This document shows, piece after piece, positions 1 through 7,248 of a DNA stretch of 33,401 nt. The first letter of the stretch is position 1; each line of letters begins with the position of its first letter. Made by a program: the position numbers and the translations under genes. The notes below the pieces were generated by a model that was not told the DNA's origin, did not search any database, and saw nothing but the letters and a program-made list of their open reading frames with translations. Source of the DNA: Caryophanales bacterium UBA1245 (lineage in GTDB: Bacteria > Bacillota_I > Bacilli_A > ML615J-28 > CAG-313); contig DBWF01000006.1 in NCBI GenBank assembly GCA_002308275.1, positions 1-33,401 of the forward strand, written 5' to 3'.

Positions 1-602
1 GTACCAACAAATCTAAAATTACGTTTTGTGGTTGGATCAACTTCTAAAACACCTTTGTATTGCTTTGTAGATGCAGCAACGCTAATTGTCATCTCATGTT
101 CGGTTTTAACATAAACGCCTTCAGAATAAATTTTAAATAGTAAGCTATAAGTGCCAGCTTCCATTGGTGTAAAACGAACACGATAGTGCGGGTCACCAAT
201 CGGCGTAACGACTTCTAAGCCTTGTGGTTCATTAGGGTCAGTTGAAGCAACTCCACTAACACCAGAAGGTGATAGATTAGCATTAGTATTAAGAGTTATT
301 TGATAATCTTGATACCAGAATGCGGGAATCTCTAGCTTAGCACCGCTTGGAGCAGTAATTTCAGCCATTACTTTTAAGTAATTATAATCATATGGATTAC
401 CGCCTTCAGCAATCTTTAATTCTTTTTCATAAAGAGCAAGTTCCGTCTTTTGATATTGAACGGCAGGTTCAACAACATCAACACGGTAAATATATCCATC
501 TGGTTTCACTGGCTTTGGTCCCTCCCCTTCATTGCCCATTTCACAGCCTACAACAAGACCAAATAGAGCTAGAATAAATAATACAAAACTAATTTTTTTC
601 AT
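1..602 (-). CDS. Lipoprotein with DUF5060-like N-terminal domain (3' end outside window)
   Basis: The open frame runs off the left edge, so only about 200 N-terminal residues are visible. It starts with a lipoprotein signal (MKKISF, hydrophobic stretch, lipobox VVGC with Cys20). A beta-rich stretch follows with FWYQDY near residue 97, YRVRFTPMEAGTYSL near 140-155 and KGVLEV near 185. That order resembles the DUF5060 beta-sandwich found in front of DUF4038/apiosidase-like glycoside hydrolase domains; this assignment is from memory of the family. The catalytic domain, if present, lies outside the window. The ATG overlaps the GH130 stop as ATGA and has no good ribosome binding site, so translation is probably coupled. 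The context suggests a surface protein that binds or cuts mannose-containing glycans. Confidence 0.6.
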   Translation of the reverse strand, partial: MKKISFVLFILALFGLVVGCEMGNEGEGPKPVKPDGYIYRVDVVEPAVQYQKTELALYEKELKIAEGGNPYDYNYLKVMAEITAPSGAKLEIPAFWYQDYQITLNTNANLSPSGVSGVASTDPNEPQGLEVVTPIGDPHYRVRFTPMEAGTYSLLFKIYSEGVYVKTEHEMTISVAASTKQYKGVLEVDPTTKRNFRFVG

Positions 603-1621
603 CGACCGATGTCACCATCCCTTCCAACGCCTTCATGATGAGCCTTGACATAATCAATAACTTCATCAACAGTTGTAAAAGCTAGGGCAACATAAGTATC
701 TGCGGCACCATAATAGATGCAAATACGACCAGTTTTTTCATCAACTAATGTTGAACAAGGGAAAGTTACATTTGGAACAAAACCAACTTGTTCATAGTCA
801 GTTTCTGGAGTAAATAAATAGTCAGCACAACGATATTTAACAATTGATGGATTGTCTTTATCTAAAATAGCTGCGCCAAAGCTATATACATAGCCATTAC
901 AATTAAGAATAACACCATGATAGAATAATAACCAGCCTTCACTTGTTTCAATTGGAGCAGGTCCACCACCAATCTTAAGTCCTTGCCACCAACCATTGCC
1001 ACCTCTTTCCATAACGTGACGATGATGTCCCCAGTACTCTAAGTCTTTACTTTCGCTAACAAAGATATCACCAAATGCAGTGTGACCATTATCCGATGGA
1101 CGACTTAACATTAAGTATTTATCATTAACTTTCCGAGGGAATAATACACCATTTCGATTGCATGGTAAGAAACAATTTTCTAAGCGAACAAACTTTTTAA
1201 AGTCCACAGTCTTTGCAAGACCAATTGTTGGTCCATAAAAATCAGTACACCAGATAACATAATAAGCATCATCGCCTTCAACTTTTACAAGTCTTGGGTC
1301 ATATGCATAATAAGGTTGAAAAGCTTCGCCTTTTTCATCAACAAATTTGATTGGTTCAGCTTCCATTTCCCAGTTAATACCATCTTTACTATGACCAACT
1401 CTTAAATGAGGTAAGCTAAGACCACCTTCGCAACGGAAAACACCAATATATTCATCATTACGATAAGCGACCGCACTATTAAAGATTCGGTTAATACCTG
1501 GTGCCGGATTACGTTTAATAATTGGGTTTTTGGAATACCGCCAAATTACAGCTGTACTACCCTTTGGTTTATCTTCCCAAGGAAGATTTGGAATGTTTTG
1601 TCCTTTAACTTGATATTTCAT
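599..1621 (-). CDS. GH130 family beta-mannoside phosphorylase
   Basis: A 340-residue cytoplasmic protein of the five-bladed beta-propeller GH130 family. These enzymes cleave beta-mannosides with phosphate and release alpha-mannose 1-phosphate. Visible family marks are YDPR with the likely proton-donor Asp108, NRNGVLFP, LSRPSDNGH, GGGPAPIETSEGWLLFYHGV and FPCSTLVDE...IYYGAADT near the C-terminus. Length and motifs fit the 1,4-mannooligosaccharide/mannosyl-GlcNAc branch better than the mannosyl-glucose branch, but the linkage cannot be fixed by eye. The ATG lies 17 bases inside the lacI-type gene, with AAAGGAG seven bases ahead. The stop overlaps the next ATG. With ManA on the other side of the promoter region it gives a route from mannosides to fructose 6-phosphate, provided a phosphomannomutase exists elsewhere. 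Confidence 0.87.
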   Translation of the reverse strand: MKYQVKGQNIPNLPWEDKPKGSTAVIWRYSKNPIIKRNPAPGINRIFNSAVAYRNDEYIGVFRCEGGLSLPHLRVGHSKDGINWEMEAEPIKFVDEKGEAFQPYYAYDPRLVKVEGDDAYYVIWCTDFYGPTIGLAKTVDFKKFVRLENCFLPCNRNGVLFPRKVNDKYLMLSRPSDNGHTAFGDIFVSESKDLEYWGHHRHVMERGGNGWWQGLKIGGGPAPIETSEGWLLFYHGVILNCNGYVYSFGAAILDKDNPSIVKYRCADYLFTPETDYEQVGFVPNVTFPCSTLVDEKTGRICIYYGAADTYVALAFTTVDEVIDYVKAHHEGVGRDGDIGR

Positions 1622-2642
1622 CAGATTCTCCTTTCAACATTTTTACTGAATCACGTTCTATTATCTTAGCCCGTACTAAAATGCGATCATATACTTTGTA
1701 AGGATTTTGGAGTTTCTTAATAATAGCTTTGGTAGCTACTGTTACTAATTCATCATCATTATTATCAACCGTCGTTAGCTTAACACCACTTAATTCTGAA
1801 TAAATCGTATTATCAAATGTGACAATTGACACATCTTCTGGTACTTTTATTCCTCTTTCACTTAGTCTTTTAATTAAGTGATATGCAAGTTCATCATTAT
1901 TACAAACAAAAGCGGTTGGCATTTTATCAGGCAAGGCAATCTCACATAACTGGCCTTGTTCATCACGGTCAGAGATAACATAAGCTGGATTAAATGGGAT
2001 GTGTGCCGCAATCAACGCACGTAAATATCCTAAGAAACGATCAGAAATCGATGAAGTAGCATAAATATTACCAATAAAGGCAATATCACGATGACCATTT
2101 TTAATCAATAATTCGGTAATCTCCGTACCCGATAAATAGTTATCAACAATAATACTATCAACCTTTATCTCTGAATCGTAAAAATCAAAGAAAATAACCG
2201 GGATTGCAACATGGGTAAAGAGTTCTAAGTATTCTTTAGCACATTGACCGATGATGATTAAAGCATCGATTTTACCACTATGATACATTTTAGGTAATTC
2301 TAATTTCTTTTCAGTTTTGCTATCGAGAATTTCCATAATTCCCGTATAGCCATTTTCATTAAATTTCTTAACTAACTTCGCATAAATTTCAAAATAATAA
2401 GTATTTGAGGTTTTAACGTAACGCTCAGGAATTAATAAACCAATATTAAATGTTTGATTGGTCTTCAATCCCTTCGCAAGCATGTTCATATGATAGCCAA
2501 GTTCCACTGCTTTAGCTTTGATTTGTTTACGTAATTCCTCACTGACACCTTCTTTGTCGTTTAAAGCTTTCGATACTGTTACTTTACTAACGCCTAAGCA
2601 GTTAGCAATCGTATCCATGCTAACCTTTGCTTGTGGTGCCAT
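1605..2642 (-). CDS. LacI/GalR family transcriptional regulator
   Basis: A 345-residue regulator. Residues about 6-55 form the LacI-type helix-turn-helix and hinge (MDTIANCLGVSKVTVSKALN ... AKAVELGYH). The rest is a periplasmic-binding-protein-like effector domain with the usual FIGN, FVCNNDELAYHLIKRL and VPEDVSIVTFDN segments. It sits between an esterase and a phosphorylase in one operon, which suggests autoregulation of a mannoside-use system; the effector is unknown. Only five bases separate it from the upstream lipoprotein stop. Its ribosome binding site is weak (GGTAAAAGAA), so coupling to the gene before it is likely. The dyads in the 4070-4249 control region are candidate operators. 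Confidence 0.93.
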   Translation of the reverse strand: MAPQAKVSMDTIANCLGVSKVTVSKALNDKEGVSEELRKQIKAKAVELGYHMNMLAKGLKTNQTFNIGLLIPERYVKTSNTYYFEIYAKLVKKFNENGYTGIMEILDSKTEKKLELPKMYHSGKIDALIIIGQCAKEYLELFTHVAIPVIFFDFYDSEIKVDSIIVDNYLSGTEITELLIKNGHRDIAFIGNIYATSSISDRFLGYLRALIAAHIPFNPAYVISDRDEQGQLCEIALPDKMPTAFVCNNDELAYHLIKRLSERGIKVPEDVSIVTFDNTIYSELSGVKLTTVDNNDDELVTVATKAIIKKLQNPYKVYDRILVRAKIIERDSVKMLKGESDEISS

Positions 2643-2647
2643 TTCTT

Positions 2648-4069
2648 TTACCAGTGCATTAATTCTTTAATGTTGGCGATTAATGTATCAGCAATTTGAC
2701 GATGCGATGCCACACTTGGGTGAGAATTATAACCTTGTGCATCACCATTAATCTTATACATTACAAGATTTGGAATAATTTCGACAGCACGATTATAAAT
2801 TTCAGTATGATCATCGTAAACACCTGATTCATTCATTAAGCCATAAAGAATAATAATTTGGGCTTGTGGATATGTTTGATGGAGGTTATTTAAGAAATCG
2901 ACATAAGTAGCAATGAAGTTTTCTCTTCTTTGAGCTTTAATTGTTGCATCACTTCCCGCATTAATATAACTTAAATCGTTTGTACCAAAGTTGGTGATTA
3001 CAACATCTGGAATAAATTTTGTGGTATCCCAAAGTTCATTAGAGAAAACATCAACATATTTGTATTGGTCATGCATATTTAAAGTATTTGGACTTGTCCA
3101 AAGACTCGCAGATACACCCCAACCACTAGCAGATACGATATTAATTTCCGCATTCAATGCTTGTGCAGTTAAGAATGCAAAAGCCTTTAAGCCATCAGAG
3201 TTCGCCGTTGTCTTAGTAGAATTACTTAAGTTTCCATAACCAGTTGAACTTGATGCGGCGATCATTTCAATTTTGCGAGTCTTATAAGTAACACCACTAA
3301 TAAAGCGACCATTAGTTTCTAATTTCTTTAAACCGACATGTGAGTCAATTGATTCACTACGTTTATAAACGCTTAATACGTGTACCGCTTCATCATTGAT
3401 GATAAAGCTATCGCCACCAATTAATTGAAGAGTTTGCGTAGCTTGCGTTAAGTTAATCGTAATTGCATGATCAAAATCATTATCTAAAACAAATACCATG
3501 TAAGGTTGCTTAGATACAGTTGCATAGTTGGTTGCGGTAAGAGTCACAGATAAAGATAGTTCTTCTTCTAATTTTTGGAATTTTACTTCAAATCCAGCAG
3601 CCGTATAATACATTGTATTAACTTTTGTTGCCTCATTATAAGAAGTCCGACCCATCCATTTAATGTAGTTACCGTCAATTAAGTGATCACCTTCAATTGA
3701 TTTGACAGCGTATAAATCAGCTTGCTTGTATGGTAATTCTTCACTATATTCTGATTCAACATTATTAGCATTAAGAGCTTGAATTTTAATCATATATTCA
3801 CCTTCTGGAATATTTAATGCATTTAAGTCATCGCCATTTTCAACAAAGCGGCGTAATACTTCATCAGTCTCAGTATTGCGAATTTCTAGACGATATTTTG
3901 TAGCGCCTTTTACTTCCGTAAAACTAATGATTGATTCATTAATTGCAAAATCAGTAGGGATTGCTACTTTTTTAGTTTCAGTACCTCCACTGCTCATTTC
4001 GCAGCCAAAAATGGCAAACACAAATAATACTAATAAGAATAGATAACTTGTTTTGATAAATCCTTTCAT
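2648..4069 (-). CDS. CE2-like SGNH esterase lipoprotein with Fn3-like domain
   Basis: A 473-residue predicted lipoprotein (lipobox AIFGC, Cys23). Residues about 36-113 look like a fibronectin type III repeat. Residues about 125-255 look like the jelly-roll domain that precedes the hydrolase in CE2 acetyl esterases (WMGRTSY near 138). Residues 265-473 form an SGNH-type hydrolase: block I is IEMIAASSSTGYGN with Ser273 in the nucleophile position, GTND is at 362-365, and HPSVASH holds His450. Block I lacks the usual GDS (Gly-Asp replaced by Ala-Ala), and no Asp stands just before His450. Some CE2 enzymes work with a Ser-His dyad, so activity is possible. Inferred role: deacetylation of acetylated mannan or a similar glycan at the cell surface. 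A textbook AAGGAGG precedes the ATG. It is the first gene of the operon. Confidence 0.75.
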   Translation of the reverse strand: MKGFIKTSYLFLLVLFVFAIFGCEMSSGGTETKKVAIPTDFAINESIISFTEVKGATKYRLEIRNTETDEVLRRFVENGDDLNALNIPEGEYMIKIQALNANNVESEYSEELPYKQADLYAVKSIEGDHLIDGNYIKWMGRTSYNEATKVNTMYYTAAGFEVKFQKLEEELSLSVTLTATNYATVSKQPYMVFVLDNDFDHAITINLTQATQTLQLIGGDSFIINDEAVHVLSVYKRSESIDSHVGLKKLETNGRFISGVTYKTRKIEMIAASSSTGYGNLSNSTKTTANSDGLKAFAFLTAQALNAEINIVSASGWGVSASLWTSPNTLNMHDQYKYVDVFSNELWDTTKFIPDVVITNFGTNDLSYINAGSDATIKAQRRENFIATYVDFLNNLHQTYPQAQIIILYGLMNESGVYDDHTEIYNRAVEIIPNLVMYKINGDAQGYNSHPSVASHRQIADTLIANIKELMHW

Positions 4070-4123
4070 AAATCCTCCTTAAAATTTAGTTTACAAATTA
4101 GTTTATCGGTAACTTTATACCTT

Positions 4124-4153
4124 ATGATACCATAAAATGAAAGCGTTTGTCAA
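4124..4153 (-). promoter_or_regulatory. Promoter of the mannoside operon with cre/LacI-type operator in the spacer
   Basis: Read on the minus strand, TTGACA (4148-4153) is followed by an 18-base spacer and TATCAT (4124-4129). The spacer and -35 are covered by the imperfect dyad TGACAAACGCTTTCA (minus strand; 4138-4152). It has the TGA..CG..TCA shape of LacI-family and CcpA sites. Bound protein would block the polymerase. A second weaker candidate, GTTTATCGGTAAC at 4101-4113, lies in the leader just past the expected start of transcription. The sequence is seen directly; which protein binds is inference. Confidence 0.7.
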
Positions 4154-4166
4154 AACAATAAGACTA

Positions 4167-4191
4167 TGAAAATGCAAATTTGGAATTTTCA
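4167..4191. promoter_or_regulatory. 25-base inverted repeat between divergent promoters
   Basis: TGAAAAT (4167-4173) and ATTTTCA (4185-4191) form a perfect 7-base dyad around an 11-base centre holding GCAAATTT. TGCAAATTT is repeated at 4203-4211, 30 bases on, overlapping the manA -35 region. The position, upstream of both the operon promoter and the manA promoter, suggests a binding site for a shared regulator. The protein is unknown. Confidence 0.4.
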
Positions 4192-4201
4192 TACCAATAA
4201 C

Positions 4202-4230
4202 TTGCAAATTTAGTAATTTTAGACTATACT
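4202..4230 (+). promoter_or_regulatory. manA promoter
   Basis: TTGCAA (4202-4207), 17-base spacer, TATACT (4225-4230). Transcription would begin near 4237, only about 13 bases before the ATG, so the GAGGTGA ribosome binding site (4238-4244) would be at the very 5' end of the message. Confidence 0.6.
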
Positions 4231-4249
4231 TTTAGGCGAGGTGAAACTA

Positions 4250-5179
4250 ATGGCAATCCTATTTTTGACCCCACTTTTTAAGCAAAGAATCTGGGGTGGT
4301 TCATATTTTAAAGACAATATTAATCCTAATCTTGATGATCAACCATACGGTGAAATGTGGTCACTTTCAGCTCATAAAGAAGGTGAAACATTAATTGAAA
4401 GTGGTGAATTTCAAGGTAAAACGTTAAACGATATTTTCCTATCGCATCCTGAACTATTTAATTCAGGTGCTAAAGAGTTTCCACTGATGGTTAAGCTTAT
4501 TGAAACCGAGGATGACTTAAGTGTTCAAGTCCATCCTGATGATGAATTTGCTTCACGAATCGAACATCAACTTGGCAAAACTGAGTGCTGGTATTTCTTA
4601 GATGCCCTTCCAAATGCTAAAATCGTTTTAGGTCATAACGCTAAAACAAAGGATGAAATGGCAAAAGCAATTGAGGAAGGTAAGTGTGAAGACTATCTAT
4701 CTTATCAATCAATCAAGCCAAAAGATTTTGCTTTGATTATTTCAAAAACGGTTCATGCTCTAGGTAAAGGACTACTTCTTCTTGAAATTCAACAATCATC
4801 TGATGTTACTTACCGGCTATATGATTATAATCGTTTGGGCCTTGATGGTAAAAAGCGTCCGCTTCATGTTGAAAAGGGACTTCAAGTAATCGACTTTCCA
4901 CAAAAAGAGTGGCCACAAATTACTAATCACAATAACGATTTACCTGTTCAAGAACTAACAAGCTGCGATTATTTCAAAGTTGATTTACTAAAAGTAAATG
5001 GTAAAACCATTTGTGATAACAACCCAGATCAATTCCTAATCATCACTAGTGCAAGTAATAATATTAAAGTAAATGGTACTATCCTTTCGCTTGGTAAATC
5101 ATGTATTGTTACTTGTGGAGAGACTAAACTAGAATTTGAAGGATATGGTGAAGTTTTAATTACTTCATCAAATGAATAA
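4250..5179 (+). CDS. manA: Mannose-6-phosphate isomerase, class I
   Basis: Zinc enzyme interconverting mannose 6-phosphate and fructose 6-phosphate. The 309-residue cupin protein shows TPLFKQRIWGG at the N-terminus, PYGEMWSLSAH, the zinc motif LSVQVHPDD (Gln and His ligands), GKTECWY (Glu ligand) and ISKTVHALGKG (His ligand), then YRLYDYNR. The length matches the short Bacillus-type isomerases. An upstream in-frame GTG at 4241 lies inside the ribosome binding site GAGGTGA, so the ATG at 4250 is preferred. It diverges from the GH130 operon. Together they explain how mannose released from mannosides enters glycolysis. Confidence 0.93.
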   Translation: MAILFLTPLFKQRIWGGSYFKDNINPNLDDQPYGEMWSLSAHKEGETLIESGEFQGKTLNDIFLSHPELFNSGAKEFPLMVKLIETEDDLSVQVHPDDEFASRIEHQLGKTECWYFLDALPNAKIVLGHNAKTKDEMAKAIEEGKCEDYLSYQSIKPKDFALIISKTVHALGKGLLLLEIQQSSDVTYRLYDYNRLGLDGKKRPLHVEKGLQVIDFPQKEWPQITNHNNDLPVQELTSCDYFKVDLLKVNGKTICDNNPDQFLIITSASNNIKVNGTILSLGKSCIVTCGETKLEFEGYGEVLITSSNE

Positions 5180-5181
5180 AT

Positions 5182-5214
5182 AAAAAATGGATTCAAAATG
5201 AATCCATTTTTTTG
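5182..5214. terminator. Bidirectional terminator manA / ydjI operon
   Basis: ATGGATTC (5187-5194), loop AAAAT, GAATCCAT (5200-5207), flanked by A-run on the left and T-run on the right, so it works on both strands between convergent transcripts. Confidence 0.88.
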
Positions 5215-5219
5215 TTTGA

Positions 5220-5444
5220 TTAAATGTTTAATAAACGGAAAATATGATGTGAGAAAATCATGCAGATAAGGTCAAAAATCCAAATTAACCATCCACCAAA
5301 AATTCTGATGATTCCCGCAACAATCTTACCTTCTGAGAAACGTGTAATCACACCTAATAGCCATGAAGTAAATGGAATAATAGCTAAAATTAGACTAACG
5401 ATCCAAGCTAGGCCGAAATAATCTTTTGAAGATTTTGCTGCCAT
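5220..5444 (-). CDS. Small two-helix membrane protein, unknown
   Basis: A 74-residue protein (MAAKSSKDYF...) with two hydrophobic segments, roughly residues 12-33 and 42-66, joined by a short charged turn (TRFSEGK). The layout recalls tiny Pmp3-type membrane proteins, but no family motif is recognisable, so no function is given. The longer frame that starts inside the esterase gene is rejected, because AAAGGAGA stands six bases before the ATG at 5444. It begins one base after the esterase stop and is the last gene of the five-gene operon. Confidence 0.7.
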   Translation of the reverse strand: MAAKSSKDYFGLAWIVSLILAIIPFTSWLLGVITRFSEGKIVAGIIRIFGGWLIWIFDLICMIFSHHIFRLLNI

Positions 5445-5445
5445 T

Positions 5446-6402
5446 TTAGTTCTCCTTTCGCATAAAATTTTCATATTGACGGTTAGCGAAAGCAATCTTA
5501 AGTGGCAATTGTTGTTCTTCAAAGCCACCATGACCAAAGCCTTCGTAAACTTTTAATTCTTTTTCAACTTTTATTTTATTATAAGCATGCATAAAATACT
5601 TAGGTGGGCAAATATGATCTTCCGTTCCAATAGATGCAATCACTGGACATTTAATCCGGTCAGCCATATTAACAACATCGAAATAGTCTTGATTGGCAAG
5701 AACTAATTCTCTATATTCTGGATGATCATTTAGAAAATCTAAAATAACGCCATATTTACCTTCCCTATTTAGAATCCGGTCTTTCATTGCGCAATCACTT
5801 GGTACATCTGATAAGCTACAAATAATTGGTACATCAGCCATAGAAGCTGCCATGAGTGACAAGCCACCACCTTGTGACGGACCAGCAACCATTAGTCCCC
5901 GGTTTTTAAGATTAGGGAATAATTTAGGGTCTTTAATAACATCGATAATCTTTAGGGCATCTTGATCAAGACGCTTATTATAACAATTCTCTAAATCCGT
6001 AATGTTATAGCATGCTGATGGGTATTCAGTAAATTCATAGTGATTAGGATCTTTCACTCTTGGTCCTTGGAAACGCATATCAATAGCAACAACTGAATAT
6101 CCAGCCGCAACCAAATTCATGCAATGCCAAATGTTATGATCTTCTTCAATATAACTATTATGACCATGATAATAAACAATAGTTGGTTTATCAGAGTCTA
6201 ATCTTAAATAAAGAATGGCAAAAATCTTCGTATTTTGAACACTATCATAATAGAATCCTATTCTTTTACCATAGCCTTCTATTTCTTCATATTCAATATC
6301 AATATGATTTGGAACATCATGAACTTCTTTTAACCATTTGGCCCAGCGTTCATCAAAGTCTGCTGGTTTTTTTGTCAAAATTTCACAATTAAGTTTTTCC
6401 AT
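5446..6402 (-). CDS. Alpha/beta hydrolase, CE7 acetylxylan esterase / cephalosporin C deacetylase type
   Basis: A 318-residue cytoplasmic hydrolase without signal peptide; length is typical of CE7. With the first Met at 6402, the nucleophile Ser176 lies in AGPSQGGG, the acid is Asp262 in GTEDHICPP, and the base is His291 in GFGHGG. YYHGHN (near 77) supplies the oxyanion loop. The CE7 RGQ signature appears as RFQGP. The family deacetylates small acetylated sugars and related esters; the substrate here is unknown. An ATG nine bases upstream (6411) abuts AAGGA with no spacing, whereas the ATG at 6402 has nine bases, so 6402 is preferred. The ribosome binding site overlaps the stop of the NadC-like gene, implying coupling. 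Confidence 0.82.
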   Translation of the reverse strand: MEKLNCEILTKKPADFDERWAKWLKEVHDVPNHIDIEYEEIEGYGKRIGFYYDSVQNTKIFAILYLRLDSDKPTIVYYHGHNSYIEEDHNIWHCMNLVAAGYSVVAIDMRFQGPRVKDPNHYEFTEYPSACYNITDLENCYNKRLDQDALKIIDVIKDPKLFPNLKNRGLMVAGPSQGGGLSLMAASMADVPIICSLSDVPSDCAMKDRILNREGKYGVILDFLNDHPEYRELVLANQDYFDVVNMADRIKCPVIASIGTEDHICPPKYFMHAYNKIKVEKELKVYEGFGHGGFEEQQLPLKIAFANRQYENFMRKEN

Positions 6403-6414
6403 ATCTTTCATTCC

Positions 6415-7245
6415 TTATTTAAAAGATCTTTTTAAAAAACGTAGTTTCATTTCTAAGCCTTTAGCTTGAAGCGACAAACAGTTAACAATGATAGCATCAA
6501 CGCCAAGCATTGCAACACTTCTTGTTCTAGCAATGGTCATATTACCACTTGCTTTAATAATTGTGCCGCGGTGTGAAATCGCAATTAATTCTTGCATCGC
6601 TTCATTTGTCATTTCGCACAGAATAATACTATCAACACCTGCTTCTAATGCCTCTAGAAAGTCATCTTTGGTGTAAGCTTCAACTTCAATTACTTGATCA
6701 GGATACTTTCTACGTACTAAGCGAATCGCATCGGTAATCGTACCAGTTACATAAACATGGTTTTTAGTAATCACGACATGATCATTTAGGCCCATACGGC
6801 CTACTTTGCCGCCACCATCTACAATCGCTTTTAACTCAGCTTCCTTATAAAGAGGAGTTACATCGCGAGAAGCTTCAATCACACATTTAGTGCCTTGGAC
6901 TTCTTCACCGTATTTACTAGTCATCGTTGCAACACCAGATAAGCGTTCAATCATATTAAGAGCTACTTGTTCACCCTTTAAGATATCTTGCATCCGGCCA
7001 TGAATCCCCGCAACCACATCACCTTTATTGACGAAAGTACCATCTTTTTTCACAATATTAACTTCAACTTTGGGATTGATTTGTTGATATATTGCGATTA
7101 AGACCTCACTACCACTAAAAATACCAGGTGTTTTAACAATAAAACTACCACTGCATTCTTTTTTTGAATCAACTGTTGCAAGAGCAGTTAAATCTTTATC
7201 AGCACCATCTTCTAATAATGCTTGTTTGATAAATTGATTGATCAT
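6415..7245 (-). CDS. NadC/ModD-like phosphoribosyltransferase-fold protein with altered active site
   Basis: A 276-residue protein with the whole NadC fold: LLEDGADKDLTA at the start, LNMIERLSGVATMT at 96-109, GGGKVGRMGL at 144-153, VIEVEAYTKDDFLEALEAGVD near 185-205 and KASGNMTI near 231. It lacks several residues that define quinolinate phosphoribosyltransferase. TRKTTPG reads SRDVTPL (Lys to Asp128). NHR reads VGR (His to Gly149). IKDNH reads ITKNH (Lys to Thr160, Asp to Lys161). LDNM reads LCEM. It is therefore unlikely to be a normal NadC; no nadA or nadB is nearby. ModD-type proteins are a related branch, but their motifs are not matched either. Gaps are three bases to ydjG-like and none usable to the esterase. 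The substrate is unknown. Confidence 0.75.
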   Translation of the reverse strand: MINQFIKQALLEDGADKDLTALATVDSKKECSGSFIVKTPGIFSGSEVLIAIYQQINPKVEVNIVKKDGTFVNKGDVVAGIHGRMQDILKGEQVALNMIERLSGVATMTSKYGEEVQGTKCVIEASRDVTPLYKEAELKAIVDGGGKVGRMGLNDHVVITKNHVYVTGTITDAIRLVRRKYPDQVIEVEAYTKDDFLEALEAGVDSIILCEMTNEAMQELIAISHRGTIIKASGNMTIARTRSVAMLGVDAIIVNCLSLQAKGLEMKLRFLKRSFK

Positions 7246-7248
7246 ATT

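Noticed and set aside
392..577. 61-codon frame on the plus strand
   Set aside because: It is antisense to the truncated lipoprotein gene, which has a signal peptide and coherent protein sequence; no ribosome binding site.
599..602. TGA read as tryptophan (Mollicutes code)
   Set aside because: GH130 ends in TGA exactly where the next ATG starts, Trp is encoded by TGG throughout, and no gene needs TGA read-through.
5445..5537. Longer start for the small membrane protein
   Set aside because: The added residues overlap the esterase gene and lack membrane-protein character; a strong ribosome binding site sits before the ATG at 5444.
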